From the NCBI GenBank assembly GCA_040902895.1, contig JBBDWL010000116.1:18717-82716 (forward strand): a stretch of 64,000 bases of DNA. Direction: 5' to 3'. Both the position numbers and the translations under genes were made by a program. This stretch comes from JALYRV01 sp040902895. Its GTDB lineage: Bacteria; Acidobacteriota; Vicinamibacteria; Vicinamibacterales; SCN-69-37. Shown here in pieces: positions 18,016-27,544 of this stretch (the stretch's first letter is position 1; the number at the start of each line of letters is the position of its first letter). The notes under the pieces are model-generated. The model worked only from the letters and a program-made list of their open reading frames with translations. It had not been told where the DNA came from and searched no databases.

Positions 18016-19223
18016 AACAGCACCCACTTATCTACGACTGGAATTCGCTCGAGCGTCCCGCGCCTTCCGGCCCGCGCGTGATGCTCGACGATGAGACGCT
18101 GCGGGATGGGCTGCAGTCGCCGTCGGTGCGGTGCCCCGACATCGACGAAAAGATCCGGATCCTGCATTTGATCGATGCGCTTGGCATCGACACGGCCGAC
18201 ATCGGCCTGCCTGGCGCAGGTCCGCATGTCGTGCGTGACGTCGAACGCCTTGCGCGTGAGATTGTCGACGCGAAGCTCAGCGTCGCCGCCAACTGCGCGT
18301 CGCGGACATTGATCGCCGACATCGCCCCCATCGCCGACATCTCGCAGCGCACGGGGCTGCAGATCGAAGCGTGCACGTTCATCGGATCGAGCCCGATTCG
18401 TCAGTACGCCGAAGACTGGACGATCGAACGGCTGCAGCGTCTCACCGACGAAGCCGTGAGCTTCGCCGTGAAGCAGGGGCTCGACGTGATGTACGTAACG
18501 GAAGACACCACGCGCGCCGATCCGGATTCCCTGCGCGCGCTCTATTCCACCGCCATCCGCGCCGGGGCCAAGCGTGTGTGCATTGCCGACACCGTCGGCC
18601 ACTCGACGCCGCACGGCGCGGCCGCCGTCACGCGCTTCATCGCGAGCATCGTCGACGCGTGCGGCGGAGGTGTCGGCATCGACTGGCATGGGCATCGCGA
18701 TCGTGACTTCGCCGTGGCGAATTCGATTGCCGCGATCGACGCCGGCGCCACGCGGGTGCACGGGGCGGGGCTTGGCATTGGCGAGCGGGTCGGCAATACG
18801 CCGATGGACCTGCTGCTCGTGAATCTCGTGCTCATGGGATATCTGGAGCGCGACCTGTCACGGCTTGGCGAGTACGTGCAGGCCGTGTCGCACGGCTGCG
18901 GCGTGCCCGTGCCCGCCAACTATCCCGTGCTCGGCCGCGACGCCTTCCGCACGGCCACGGGCGTGCATGCCGCCGCGGTCATTAAAGCCTTCAAGAAAAA
19001 TGATCCGGCGCTCGTCGATGCCGTTTATTCCGGCGTGCCGGCGACTCTCGTCGCGCGCACGCAGGAGATCGACGTCGGTCCAATGTCGGGCAAGTCGAAC
19101 GTCGTCTATTGGCTCGAGAGCCGCGGGCTCGAGGCTACCGACGAGCGCGTGGAGCGGATCTTCGAGAAGGCCAAGCAGTCCTCAACGGTGCTGACCGAAG
19201 AGGAAATCAGACAGGCGCTGTAG
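18012..19223 (+). CDS. 2-isopropylmalate synthase/homocitrate synthase-like DRE-TIM enzyme
   Basis: 403 residues. The motif DDETLRDGLQSP is the DRE-TIM metallolyase signature (acyl-CoA condensing enzymes). DWHGHRDRDFAVANSIAAIDAGA supplies the HxH metal ligands, and GIGERVGNTPMDLLLVNL is the conserved C-terminal barrel motif. The length is too short for the C-terminal LeuA allosteric domain, so leucine-feedback control is unlikely. The GAGLGIGERVGN and HGHRD variants differ from classic LeuA (HCHND, GIGERAGN). Substrate could be 2-oxoisovalerate, 2-oxoglutarate or another oxo-acid. No other leucine or lysine genes are nearby. Confidence 0.75.
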   Translation: MKQHPLIYDWNSLERPAPSGPRVMLDDETLRDGLQSPSVRCPDIDEKIRILHLIDALGIDTADIGLPGAGPHVVRDVERLAREIVDAKLSVAANCASRTLIADIAPIADISQRTGLQIEACTFIGSSPIRQYAEDWTIERLQRLTDEAVSFAVKQGLDVMYVTEDTTRADPDSLRALYSTAIRAGAKRVCIADTVGHSTPHGAAAVTRFIASIVDACGGGVGIDWHGHRDRDFAVANSIAAIDAGATRVHGAGLGIGERVGNTPMDLLLVNLVLMGYLERDLSRLGEYVQAVSHGCGVPVPANYPVLGRDAFRTATGVHAAAVIKAFKKNDPALVDAVYSGVPATLVARTQEIDVGPMSGKSNVVYWLESRGLEATDERVERIFEKAKQSSTVLTEEEIRQAL

Positions 19224-19298
19224 GCTGGGCGCGGGCCACGATCGACGACGAGGTAGGCATTGCCGGTCACCGGCGCTTCCTTTCAGATCGGCAGTGGA

Positions 19299-20261
19299 CT
19301 AGCCGCCGCTGGCCAGGCGCTTCTCGATCTCGGGCAGCGCGGCGACCACCACATCGCCGACGATCTTCATCGAGCGCGGATCGATCTTGTCGAGCGTGTC
19401 CTCGGCGGTGTGCCAGTGCGAGGCATTCGGGCCGTACTCGAGGTCGATCAAGTCGATGACCGGCACGCCGGCGTCCCGGAACGGAATGTGGTCGTCCTCG
19501 ATCGTCGTGATGTTCGCGACGAACGTCCTGGTGTGTCCCAGGCGTCCCGCGGTTCGCCAGAACAGATCGTTGAGCCAGCGCGTCGAGTTCGTGTCCTGCT
19601 TCAACTCGAGGCCGCGCTCGCCGATCATGTCGAGCAGGATCATCGCCTTGAGGCTGCCGAGCGTGCCGGCCTTCTTTGCGGCCTCGACGTAGTGGCGGCT
19701 GCCGAAGGTGTTGCCGGTGGTCCAGTCGCCCCAGGCCTCTTCGCCGTCGAAGAACACCAGCTCGTAGGTGTATTCGCGCGGCTTGTCTTTCAGCACGCGC
19801 GCCAGCTCCATGAGCAGGGCCGTGCTCGATCCGCCGTCATTGGCGCCGACGAACACGATGTCGTTGAACGGCTTGGTGTCGTAATGGCTGGTAATCAGGA
19901 TGCGCTCGGGCCGCGTGCCGGGCAGCGTGACGATCAGATTCGCCATCGCCACCTGGCCGACCGGTGTCGTCGCCATGAAGGCCTGTTCGGTGACCGTGAG
20001 CCGGAGCGCCTTCATCTGCGTCGTGATGTGCGCGCGCTGCTGCTGCATGCCTGGCGAGCCGGCCGGACGCGGGCCAATCGCGACCAGCTGTTTCAGTTGC
20101 TCGAACGCGCGTTCGCCGCTGACATCGGCGGCGGCCTGCGTCACGGGCGCAGGGACGGCGGACGTGTCCGCCGAAGCCTGCGGAGCAGGCGAAGGCGGAG
20201 GCGGAGCCGCTTCCGCGCACGCGACAACGAGCAGCAGGGTGACGCCAAGAATCTTGTTCAT
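19299..20261 (-). CDS. M28-family zinc peptidase/glutaminyl cyclase-like lipoprotein
   Basis: 320 residues. The N terminus has a lipoprotein signal with VVAC as lipobox, then an Ala/Pro-rich linker. The M28 metal ligands are all visible: SHYDTK, GANDGGSS, FFDGEEAW, DMIGERG and HWHTAEDT. The DGEEAW variant and overall size resemble glutaminyl-peptide cyclotransferase-like members. The ATG overlaps the citrate synthase stop (20258-20261), so it is probably expressed from the gltA transcript. It should be anchored at the cell envelope. Confidence 0.88.
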   Translation of the reverse strand: MNKILGVTLLLVVACAEAAPPPPSPAPQASADTSAVPAPVTQAAADVSGERAFEQLKQLVAIGPRPAGSPGMQQQRAHITTQMKALRLTVTEQAFMATTPVGQVAMANLIVTLPGTRPERILITSHYDTKPFNDIVFVGANDGGSSTALLMELARVLKDKPREYTYELVFFDGEEAWGDWTTGNTFGSRHYVEAAKKAGTLGSLKAMILLDMIGERGLELKQDTNSTRWLNDLFWRTAGRLGHTRTFVANITTIEDDHIPFRDAGVPVIDLIDLEYGPNASHWHTAEDTLDKIDPRSMKIVGDVVVAALPEIEKRLASGG

Positions 20262-21544
20262 TTGCGTTTGTCCCTCGAGACATAGTCGCGCGGGCCGGCG
20301 CCGGTATAGATCTGGCGCGGCCGCGCAATCTTCTGATCCTGATCGCGCAGCATCTCCTCCCACTGGGAGATCCAGCCTGCCGTGCGCGGAATGGCGAAGA
20401 GCACCGGGAACATATCCTCGGGAAAGCCCATCGCCTGATAGATGAGGCCCGAATAGAAATCGACGTTCGGATAGAGCTTGCGGCTGACGAAGTAGTCATC
20501 CTGCAGCGCGATCCGTTCGAGCTCCAGCGCGATCTCGAGCAACGGGTTCTTGCCGGTCACCGAAAACACGAGATCCGCGATGCGCTTGATGATCTTCGCG
20601 CGCGGGTCGTACGACTTGTAGACGCGGTGGCCGAATCCCATCAACCGGCCTTCGCCCCCCTTCACCTTCTTGATGAAGGCCGGCACGTGCGAGACGTCGC
20701 CAATCTCGCGCAGCATTCGCAGCACGGCTTCGTTCGCGCCGCCGTGCAGAGGGCCGTACAGGGCGGCGGCCGCCCCGGCCAGCGACGAATAGGGATCGGC
20801 CTGCGAGCTGCCGATGCCGCGCATCGCGCTGGTGCTGCAGTTCTGTTCGTGATCGGCGTGGAGGATGAAGAGCACGTCGAGCGCGCGCTCGAGCACCGGA
20901 TTGGACTGGTACTTGAGCTCCGTCATCTTGAACAGCATGTTCAGGAAGTTGCCCGGATAGCTCAGATCGTTGTCGGGATACACGTACGGACGGCCGATGC
21001 TGTGGCGGTAGGCGTATGCTGCGATGCTCGGCACCTTCGCGATCAGCCGGATAGTCTGCACGCGGCGCGACTGCTCGTCGAAGATATTCTTCGAGTCGGG
21101 ATAGAGCGTCGACAGGGCACCCACGGTGGTCAGGAAGATCCCCATGGGATGTGCGTCGTACTGGAACCCTTCCATCAGCTTCTTGATGTTCTCGTGCAGC
21201 ATCGTGTGGAGCGTGATGTCGCGCGTCCACGTCTCGAGCTGCGCTGCCGTCGGCAGCTCCCCGAAGAGAATCAGATAGGCCGTCTCGAGATAGGTGCTGT
21301 GCTCCGCGAGCTGCTCGATGGGATAGCCGCGATAGAGCAGCACGCCCTTGTCGCCGTCGATGTAGGTGATGGAGCTGCGGCACGACGCGGTGTTGGTGAA
21401 CGCCGGGTCGTACGTCATCAGCCCGAAGTCATCCTCGCCGGTCTTGATCTGGCGGAGGTCGAGCGCGCGGATGGTCCCGTCTTCAATCGGCAGCTCGTAC
21501 TGTTTGCCGGTGCGGTTGTCGGTAATGGTGAGCGTGTCGGCCAT
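20258..21544 (-). CDS. gltA: Citrate synthase
   Basis: 428 residues, the usual length of the type II hexameric enzyme. Oxaloacetate plus acetyl-CoA gives citrate, entering the TCA cycle. Visible signatures include HGGANEAVLRML (active-site His), GFGHRVYKSYDPRAK (second His and CoA-binding segment) and the C-terminal NVDFYSGLIYQAMG. The N-terminal beta-rich extension (LTITDNRTGKQYELP) is typical of this subtype. It is downstream of yacG with an 11-bp gap and coupled to the M28 gene. Confidence 0.97.
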   Translation of the reverse strand: MADTLTITDNRTGKQYELPIEDGTIRALDLRQIKTGEDDFGLMTYDPAFTNTASCRSSITYIDGDKGVLLYRGYPIEQLAEHSTYLETAYLILFGELPTAAQLETWTRDITLHTMLHENIKKLMEGFQYDAHPMGIFLTTVGALSTLYPDSKNIFDEQSRRVQTIRLIAKVPSIAAYAYRHSIGRPYVYPDNDLSYPGNFLNMLFKMTELKYQSNPVLERALDVLFILHADHEQNCSTSAMRGIGSSQADPYSSLAGAAAALYGPLHGGANEAVLRMLREIGDVSHVPAFIKKVKGGEGRLMGFGHRVYKSYDPRAKIIKRIADLVFSVTGKNPLLEIALELERIALQDDYFVSRKLYPNVDFYSGLIYQAMGFPEDMFPVLFAIPRTAGWISQWEEMLRDQDQKIARPRQIYTGAGPRDYVSRDKRK

Positions 21545-21555
21545 TGTGAGAACGG

Positions 21556-21765
21556 TCAGGAAGTCGGTTCGCCTTCATTGGCGGTCGGAGCCACATCATC
21601 GTCGCCTGCCGCGCCCTCATCGGGTCCCTCGACCGCCGGTACGCGGTAGGCGCCCGAGAGCCACTGCCCGAGGTCGGCCATCTTGCAGCGCTCGCTGCAA
21701 AAGGGCGCGAACTCGGACGTAGCAGGACGCCGCCGACAGTACGGGCACATCGGGGCGTCGGCCAT
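21556..21765 (-). CDS. yacG: DNA gyrase inhibitor YacG
   Basis: 69 residues. Four cysteines form the YacG zinc finger: CPYC near the N terminus and FCSERCK about 15 residues later, followed by DLGQWLSGAYRVP, the conserved YacG segment. The C-terminal tail is acidic and disordered. Characterised YacG binds GyrB and blocks gyrase. It lies first in a minus-strand unit with gltA. Confidence 0.9.
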   Translation of the reverse strand: MADAPMCPYCRRRPATSEFAPFCSERCKMADLGQWLSGAYRVPAVEGPDEGAAGDDDVAPTANEGEPTS

Positions 21766-21843
21766 CAGGACATTCTACTGAATAAACAGGACCCTCAGAA
21801 CCTTCCTGGAAACGACGGCGTAATAGCTACGCATGAGGGCCAG

Positions 21844-24261
21844 ATGCTGAACTTGATCGCGGGTGATCTTCGATTGGCGGTTCGGACGCTCGCGGCTCGA
21901 CCTGGGTGGACGGGCGCCGCGATCATCTGCCTGGGCATCGCTACCGGCGCCAACACCGCGGCCTTTACCCTTGTGAATGGCCTGCTCCTACGGCCCCTCC
22001 CTTTCGAGCAGCCGGAACAGCTTGTGATGGTGGCGTTGCGCGATCCCCAACAAGCGCTCACACGTCCGTTCGCGCTCGATGAATATCGCCGAGTAGTGCG
22101 CGAGGCGGACGTGCCGGGTATGCTGCTGGCGAGGACGTTCTTTCCACTCAGCCTCGCCGCGGGCGACGGCGCGAGGATGGCCCAGGCCGAGCTTGTCAGC
22201 GGCAATTACTTCGACACACTCGGCGTTAAGCCCTTTCTAGGAACCTTTTTCGACGAAAGCGACGACCGTCAAGGCAGCGCACTGCTGGCAGTTCTGAGCC
22301 ACACAGTCTGGCGTCTGCGCTTCGGGGCAGACCCCGGCATCGTCGCGCAAACCGTCCGCGTCAACGGGCGGGCGGTGACGATCGCTGGCGTCGCACCGCC
22401 AGGATTCGTCGGAGCTACGCAGCTCGTGACTGCCGATCTCTGGCTGCCTGCGATCATGTATTCCCAGCTTGCTGATTCGCCGCGGGCCGCCGAAGTCCCC
22501 ATGTTCGGCGTCATGGCTCGTCTAGAGCCTCAGGTTACGCGCGACGAGGCAGCGGCGCGCCTCACGTCGGCGTTCGCTGACAGTCCCCACCCAGTGGCCG
22601 TGGTGATCGCGCCTGCATCCGGATTCGGCGTTCCGATAGCGGTGGCTGGATCGCTCCTGAACCTCTCGGCACTTCTCTATGTCGTGATGGGGCTGCTGAC
22701 CGCGGTGGCCTGCGCCAATGTCGCGGCCCTGGTGTTGGCGCGCGGCGCAGGTCGCAGTGGCGAGATTGCGATCCGGTTGGGTCTCGGTGCATCGCGGACA
22801 CGGATTGCGCGGCAGTTGCTCGCGGAAAGTGCCGTGCTGGCGCTTGCAGGATGCCTGGCGGGCATATTCGCCGCGCTTTGGCTGACCCGGGCGCTTGTGG
22901 CGGCGTTGCCTACAGGCTTTCAGTACGTGAGCTACGCGATCAACGTGGAACCGGACCTGCGTGTTTTCACGTACTCGGCTCTCGCGACTCTCGCGACAGT
23001 GCTGCTGTGCGGCATTGCCCCGATTCGTCTCGCAGCACGAGTCGATGTCCTCGAGATGATGAAGCAGTCCTCCGCGCGCGGCCGGCCGAGGGAATCGTTG
23101 CGCGCTCTCCATACGTTAGTCGTTGCGCAGCTGGCCGTTTCGACGATGCTACTCGTCGCGGCCGCCACGGTGGGACGTAGCTATTTCGAGACACGAGCGA
23201 CTCGCACGACTATCGACACAGAGGGTTTGCTGGTTGCCGCCCTGGATCTCGAGCAGCTCCGGCTGGATCGAGCGTCGGGCAGTCAGCTGTATCAGAACGC
23301 GATGGAGCGGTTGTCCGCCATTCCTGGTGTTGCCGCCGTCGCGCTTACGCGGGATGTGCCGTTCAGGCCAGGCCGCTCCGTGACCGTCATCGCTGATGCG
23401 GGTGGAGGAGTCGGCTCCAGCGATGCCGTCCTCTCGGATGCGATGCTCGTCTCGTCGGGCTACTTTCAGACCGTCGGGTTGACTCTTCGTCAGGGACGCG
23501 CCTTGGATCGTGACACGTCGTCACAACCGCTCGCGACGCTCGTCAACGAGGCCATGGCCAAACGAGTGTGGCCCGGCGTGTCGCCTTTGGGGCGGACGTT
23601 CAAGGTTGGGGCAGAGGGCCAGAGGCATTTCGAAGTAATCGGAGTCGTGTCGGACATGACAGGCACCGCGGAGCTGTCGCCACGGCCGGCGTTCTATCAG
23701 CTGTTCCCGCACGAGTACTCAGCCCGGATGACGATCGTGATCCGGGCACACGGCGAACCGCAGCCTCTCGTCCCGGAGGTGCAACGGACGATTCGTGCGG
23801 TGGACCCGGACCTGGCAATTGTGGATCTGCGCACCATGGAAGACCTGCTCCGTCAGCTGTCACAGCAACGGCGGGCCCCCGCACTGGCGTTGACGGTCGT
23901 GGCCATCCTGGCGCTGTTTCTGAGCGGTGTCGGGCTCTACGGTGTCATTGCCTACGGGGTGCGTCTGCGGGGCCGAGAGCTCGGCGTGCGGCCCGCGCTG
24001 GGCGCCACGCCGGGAGATGTACGCCGTCTCGTGCTTCGACAAGGAGCCGGTTTTCTCGCAGCCGGCCTGGTGATTGGCGTCGCGGCGAGCGTCACCATGA
24101 CACAGCTCGCGCGAAGCAGATGGCTCGGTCTCGGTGCAGTCGATCCGGTTACGCTGGCGATCGTGTGCGGTGTGCTAATGGCCGTTGGGTGCAGCGCCCT
24201 GTATCTGCCAGCCAGATGGGCGTCCTCTGTTGAACCAGCGCAGACGCTTCGGAGCGACTGA
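21844..24261 (+). CDS. MacB-like/FtsX-family ABC transporter permease (orphan)
   Basis: 805 residues with the duplicated layout of large acidobacterial permeases. It has an N-terminal helix with TGANTAAFTLVNGLLLRPLPF, a MacB-type periplasmic domain, an FtsX block of three helices around 260-390 (GLGASRTRIARQLLAESAVLALAG), a second periplasmic domain, and a second FtsX block near the C terminus (RALGATPGDV-like, here PALGATPGDVRRLVLRQGAG). No ABC ATPase is adjacent. The third codon positions look less GC-biased than in the flanking genes, and it sits alone between two minus-strand units, so insertion by transfer is possible. Substrate unknown. Confidence 0.85.
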   Translation: MLNLIAGDLRLAVRTLAARPGWTGAAIICLGIATGANTAAFTLVNGLLLRPLPFEQPEQLVMVALRDPQQALTRPFALDEYRRVVREADVPGMLLARTFFPLSLAAGDGARMAQAELVSGNYFDTLGVKPFLGTFFDESDDRQGSALLAVLSHTVWRLRFGADPGIVAQTVRVNGRAVTIAGVAPPGFVGATQLVTADLWLPAIMYSQLADSPRAAEVPMFGVMARLEPQVTRDEAAARLTSAFADSPHPVAVVIAPASGFGVPIAVAGSLLNLSALLYVVMGLLTAVACANVAALVLARGAGRSGEIAIRLGLGASRTRIARQLLAESAVLALAGCLAGIFAALWLTRALVAALPTGFQYVSYAINVEPDLRVFTYSALATLATVLLCGIAPIRLAARVDVLEMMKQSSARGRPRESLRALHTLVVAQLAVSTMLLVAAATVGRSYFETRATRTTIDTEGLLVAALDLEQLRLDRASGSQLYQNAMERLSAIPGVAAVALTRDVPFRPGRSVTVIADAGGGVGSSDAVLSDAMLVSSGYFQTVGLTLRQGRALDRDTSSQPLATLVNEAMAKRVWPGVSPLGRTFKVGAEGQRHFEVIGVVSDMTGTAELSPRPAFYQLFPHEYSARMTIVIRAHGEPQPLVPEVQRTIRAVDPDLAIVDLRTMEDLLRQLSQQRRAPALALTVVAILALFLSGVGLYGVIAYGVRLRGRELGVRPALGATPGDVRRLVLRQGAGFLAAGLVIGVAASVTMTQLARSRWLGLGAVDPVTLAIVCGVLMAVGCSALYLPARWASSVEPAQTLRSD

Positions 24262-24273
24262 GGGCCCTCAGTC
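24256..24273. terminator. 18-bp perfect palindrome across two convergent stop codons
   Basis: GACTGAGGGCCCTCAGTC is its own reverse complement. It contains the TGA of the permease gene (24259-24261) and, on the other strand, the TGA of phoU (24268-24270). It could act as a short bidirectional hairpin, although there is no unpaired loop in the perfect form and no long T-tract. Confidence 0.5.
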
Positions 24274-24954
24274 CTTCTCGTCCTCTTCGTGAGCCGCGTG
24301 CCGGACGTCTCTGGCGGAGACCATGAAAATGACGTCTTCGGCGACGTTCGTGGCGTGATCGCCGATGCGCTCCAGGTGGCGCGAGATCAGAATCAGATCG
24401 AGCGATGGCTCGATCGTCTGCGGGTCCTGCAGCATGTACGTCAGCAGCTCGCGGAAGACCTGGGTCTTCAGCGCGTCGAGCGAGTCATCCGCCTCGAGCA
24501 CACTTTGCGCGAGACCGGTGTCGCGCCTCACGAACGCGTCGAGCGAATCGCGCAGCATGGACTGGGCAATGTCGGCCATACGCGGAATGTCGATCAGTTC
24601 CTTGACCGGCGGATTCCGCAGATAGCGCCGCACGGCCTCGGCAATGTTGACCGCCAGATCGCCGACGCGCTCGAGATCCGTATTGATCTTCACTGCCGCA
24701 ACGATCGCGCGGAGATCGACCGCCATCGGCTGATGCAGCGCGATCAGCTTGAAGCACCGATCGTCGATCTCGATGTGGAGCGCGTTGATCGCGGCATCGC
24801 CGGAAATCACCTCGTCGACCAGCTTCGCGTCGCGCTCGACGACGGCGCGGACCGACAGCCGGACGCGCTCTTCGGCAAGACCTCCCATTTCGAGCAGCCG
24901 GGTCTTGAGCAGCTCCAGCTCGTCCTGGAAATGTCTCTGATGACGCTCTGTCAT
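24268..24954 (-). CDS. phoU: Phosphate transport regulator PhoU
   Basis: 228 residues composed of two PhoU three-helix repeats. Conserved segments include the N-terminal HFQDELELLKTRLLEMG, VDLRAIVAAVKINTDLERVGDLAVNIAE, and the second-repeat equivalent LILISRHLERIGDHATNVAED, which supply acidic metal-binding residues. PhoU links Pst transport to PhoR and represses the Pho response when phosphate is ample. It is the last gene of pstSCAB-phoU, with its ATG overlapping the pstB stop (TAATG). Confidence 0.96.
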   Translation of the reverse strand: MTERHQRHFQDELELLKTRLLEMGGLAEERVRLSVRAVVERDAKLVDEVISGDAAINALHIEIDDRCFKLIALHQPMAVDLRAIVAAVKINTDLERVGDLAVNIAEAVRRYLRNPPVKELIDIPRMADIAQSMLRDSLDAFVRRDTGLAQSVLEADDSLDALKTQVFRELLTYMLQDPQTIEPSLDLILISRHLERIGDHATNVAEDVIFMVSARDVRHAAHEEDEKD

Positions 24955-25793
24955 TATCCGAATCTCCCAGTCACGTAGTCTTCCGTCAGCGACTCGGACG
25001 GGTTCGTGAAGATCGTCTCGGTCGCGCCGAACTCGACGAGTTTGCCAAGCCAGAAGAAAGCGGTTTCGTCAGAGACGCGCGCCGCCTGCTGCATGTTGTG
25101 TGTGACGATGACGATCGTGTAGTCGCGTTTCAACTGGTAGATCAGCTCTTCGATGCGTTGCGTAGCGATCGGATCGAGCGCGGACGCGGGTTCGTCCATG
25201 AGCACCACCTCGGGCCGGATGGCCAATGCGCGGGCGATGCACAACCTTTGCTGCTGGCCGCCCGACAGCGCATTCGCCGACTCCTTGAGCCGATCCTTCA
25301 CTTCGTCCCAGATGGCCGCCGCCTTCAGGCTTTCCTCCACGCGATCTGTCAACTCGCCCTTGCTGCTCACCAGTCCGTTGATCCGGAGGCCGTAGGCGAC
25401 ATTGTCGAAGATCGATTTCGGAAATGGATTGGATTTTTGGAACACCATCCCCACGCGCTGCCGTAGCGCCACGACGTCGGTCCCGGCTGCGTAGATATCC
25501 CTCTCGTCGATGCAGACACGGCCTTCGACGCGCGTGCCAGGAATGATGTCGTTCATCCGGTTCAGCGTGCGCAGGAACGTGCTCTTGCCGCAGCCGGAAG
25601 GACCGATGAAGGCCGTGACCAGGTTCGCGCGGATCGTCAGCGAGATGTCATCGAGCGCCTTCTTCTCGCCGTAATAGAAGTTCAGCCGCTCGGTCTCGAT
25701 CTTGACCTTGGTGACTGGGGTGTCAACCGCGCGATGCTCGACCTTCGGGCGTGTGACGGCAGGTCCTGCGGGCGTCCCGGATGGCGTCGTCAT
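24954..25793 (-). CDS. pstB: Phosphate ABC transporter ATPase PstB
   Basis: 279 residues from an ATG that overlaps the pstA stop (ATGA). The reading frame is open far upstream, but this start fits. The N-terminal 35 residues are a Pro/Thr-rich extension. Walker A is GPSGCGKST, the ABC signature is LSGGQQQRL, Walker B is VVLMDEPASALDP, and THNMQQAARVSDETAFFWLGKLVE is diagnostic of PstB. It powers phosphate import through PstCA. Confidence 0.97.
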   Translation of the reverse strand: MTTPSGTPAGPAVTRPKVEHRAVDTPVTKVKIETERLNFYYGEKKALDDISLTIRANLVTAFIGPSGCGKSTFLRTLNRMNDIIPGTRVEGRVCIDERDIYAAGTDVVALRQRVGMVFQKSNPFPKSIFDNVAYGLRINGLVSSKGELTDRVEESLKAAAIWDEVKDRLKESANALSGGQQQRLCIARALAIRPEVVLMDEPASALDPIATQRIEELIYQLKRDYTIVIVTHNMQQAARVSDETAFFWLGKLVEFGATETIFTNPSESLTEDYVTGRFG

Positions 25794-26647
25794 GCGATGC
25801 GGTCTCTCTGGAAGCGATCGCGCAGCACGATAGCCACCGCGTTCATGGCGACGAGCAGCACGAGCAGCACGACAATGCCGGCGGCCGCGTTTTCCGCGAA
25901 TGCCGCCTGCGGGCGCGACACCCAGTTGAAGATTTGAATCGGCAGCACCGTGAACGGCGACCAGATGCTGTCGGGCGTGAACGCCACGTAGGTGAGCGCG
26001 CCAAGGGTGATGAGCGGCGCCGTCTCGCCGATGGCGCGCGAGAGAGCCAGGATCAGGCCGGTGAGGATGCCTGCCAACGCCGAGGGCAGCACCTGCGTCC
26101 ACACCGTCTGCCACTTGGTGGCGCCGAGCGCATACGACCCTTCGCGCAACGACTTCGGCACGGCGCGCAACGCTTCGCGCGTGGACAGAATCACGACCGG
26201 AAGCACCAGCAGTGAGAGCGTGAGCGCGCCGGCCAGCACGCTCGAGCCGAGCCCCATCCACCGGACGAACAGCCCGAGGCCGAGCAGCCCGTAGATGATC
26301 GACGGCACACCCGCGAGGTTCGAGATGTTGATCTCGATGAGCCGCGAGAGACGGCCGCCTTCGGAGTACTCCTCCAGATAGACGGCGGCACCGACACCGA
26401 GCGGCAGCGCGATCGCGGCGGTAAGACCGATCACGAAGACGCTGCCGACAAGCGCGTGCCAGATGCCCGCCGATTCGGCAAAGCGCGACGGGAAGCCGGT
26501 GATGAAGGCCCAGGATAGACGCGGGACGCCGTCGCGCACCACGTCGACGACCAATGCGGCCAGCGCGATGAGCGCCAGCAGGAGCAGCAGAATCCCCATG
26601 GACTGGAGCAGGCGATCTTCGATGAGGCGCCGCCGCGTCGAGATCAT
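25790..26647 (-). CDS. pstA: Phosphate ABC transporter permease PstA
   Basis: 285 residues, six membrane segments. The cytoplasmic loop EALRAVPKSLREGSYALGATKWQTVW is the EAA-type motif that docks PstB. The ATG overlaps the pstC stop (ATGA). Together with PstC it forms the inner-membrane channel for phosphate. Confidence 0.95.
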   Translation of the reverse strand: MISTRRRLIEDRLLQSMGILLLLLALIALAALVVDVVRDGVPRLSWAFITGFPSRFAESAGIWHALVGSVFVIGLTAAIALPLGVGAAVYLEEYSEGGRLSRLIEINISNLAGVPSIIYGLLGLGLFVRWMGLGSSVLAGALTLSLLVLPVVILSTREALRAVPKSLREGSYALGATKWQTVWTQVLPSALAGILTGLILALSRAIGETAPLITLGALTYVAFTPDSIWSPFTVLPIQIFNWVSRPQAAFAENAAAGIVVLLVLLVAMNAVAIVLRDRFQRDRIA

Positions 26648-27537
26648 GCGTACTCCTCGCGGAACTTCTCGCGCAGCAGGTTGCTGATGAGATTCAGCAC
26701 GAACGTGCTCACGAACAGCAGCATGCCAACTGCGAAAATCGTGCGGTACTCCAGCGTTCCTGCTTCGGTGTCACCCATGCTCATCTGCACGATGAACGCG
26801 GTCATGGTCTCGACGGGCACCAGCGGACTGCCGGTGAGCCGCGGCTGCTGGCCCGCCGCAATCGCGACGATCATGGTCTCGCCGATCGCCCGCGAGACCG
26901 CAAGAATCGCCGCAGCGGAAATCCCTGAAAACGCCGCGGGCACGAGCACGCGCATCGTCGCCTGCAGACGTGTGGCGCCGAGCGCATACGCGCCCTCGCG
27001 CAGTCCGTTCGGGACGCTTCGCAGCGCATCCTCGGAGAGCGATGACACCATCGGCAGGATCATGATGCCCATGACGATGCCCGGGCTGAGCGCGTTGAAG
27101 CTGGCCAGACCCGGAATGAACTGCTGCAGCAGCGGCGTGACGAACAGGAGCGCGAAGTAGCCGTACACCACGGTCGGGACGCCGGCAAGAATCTCGAGCA
27201 CAGGTTTGACCACGCGGCGCAGCCCCGACGGTGCGTACTCGCTCAGGTAGATCGCGATCAGCAGGCCCGCCGGTATGGCGATGACCATGGCGATGGCCGA
27301 CGTGAGGGCCGTGCCGGCCACGAGCGGGAGCACGCCGAAATGCTTGTCGCTGAAGGACGGCGTCCAGACGGTCCCGAAGAGAAACTCCGTAATGGGCACT
27401 TCCCCGAGGAACGCGCCCGTCTCGACCACGAGGACGAAGATAATCCCGGCCGTGACGAGCACCGAGCCCGCGGCACAGAGGAACAGCACGGCCTCGATGA
27501 CTCGCTCGGCCGGACGGCGATAGCGGCGCGGGAGCAC
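26644..27537 (-). CDS. pstC: Phosphate ABC transporter permease PstC
   Basis: 297 residues with six membrane segments. The EAA loop reads SLSEDALRSVPNGLREGAYALGATRLQ. The GTG start at 27537 lies 7 bases after the pstS stop, so the genes are co-transcribed. The conserved segment GVPTVVYGYFALLFVTP is typical of PstC. Confidence 0.95.
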   Translation of the reverse strand: MLPRRYRRPAERVIEAVLFLCAAGSVLVTAGIIFVLVVETGAFLGEVPITEFLFGTVWTPSFSDKHFGVLPLVAGTALTSAIAMVIAIPAGLLIAIYLSEYAPSGLRRVVKPVLEILAGVPTVVYGYFALLFVTPLLQQFIPGLASFNALSPGIVMGIMILPMVSSLSEDALRSVPNGLREGAYALGATRLQATMRVLVPAAFSGISAAAILAVSRAIGETMIVAIAAGQQPRLTGSPLVPVETMTAFIVQMSMGDTEAGTLEYRTIFAVGMLLFVSTFVLNLISNLLREKFREEYA

Positions 27538-27544
27538 GACGCTA

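Noticed and set aside
18012..19223. Re-citrate synthase assignment for the LeuA-like enzyme
   Set aside because: The family relation allows it, but a normal citrate synthase is nearby and no residue visible here decides the substrate.
19260..20285. Plus-strand frame opposite the M28 peptidase gene
   Set aside because: All M28 ligands are in the minus-strand frame; the plus frame has no recognisable features.
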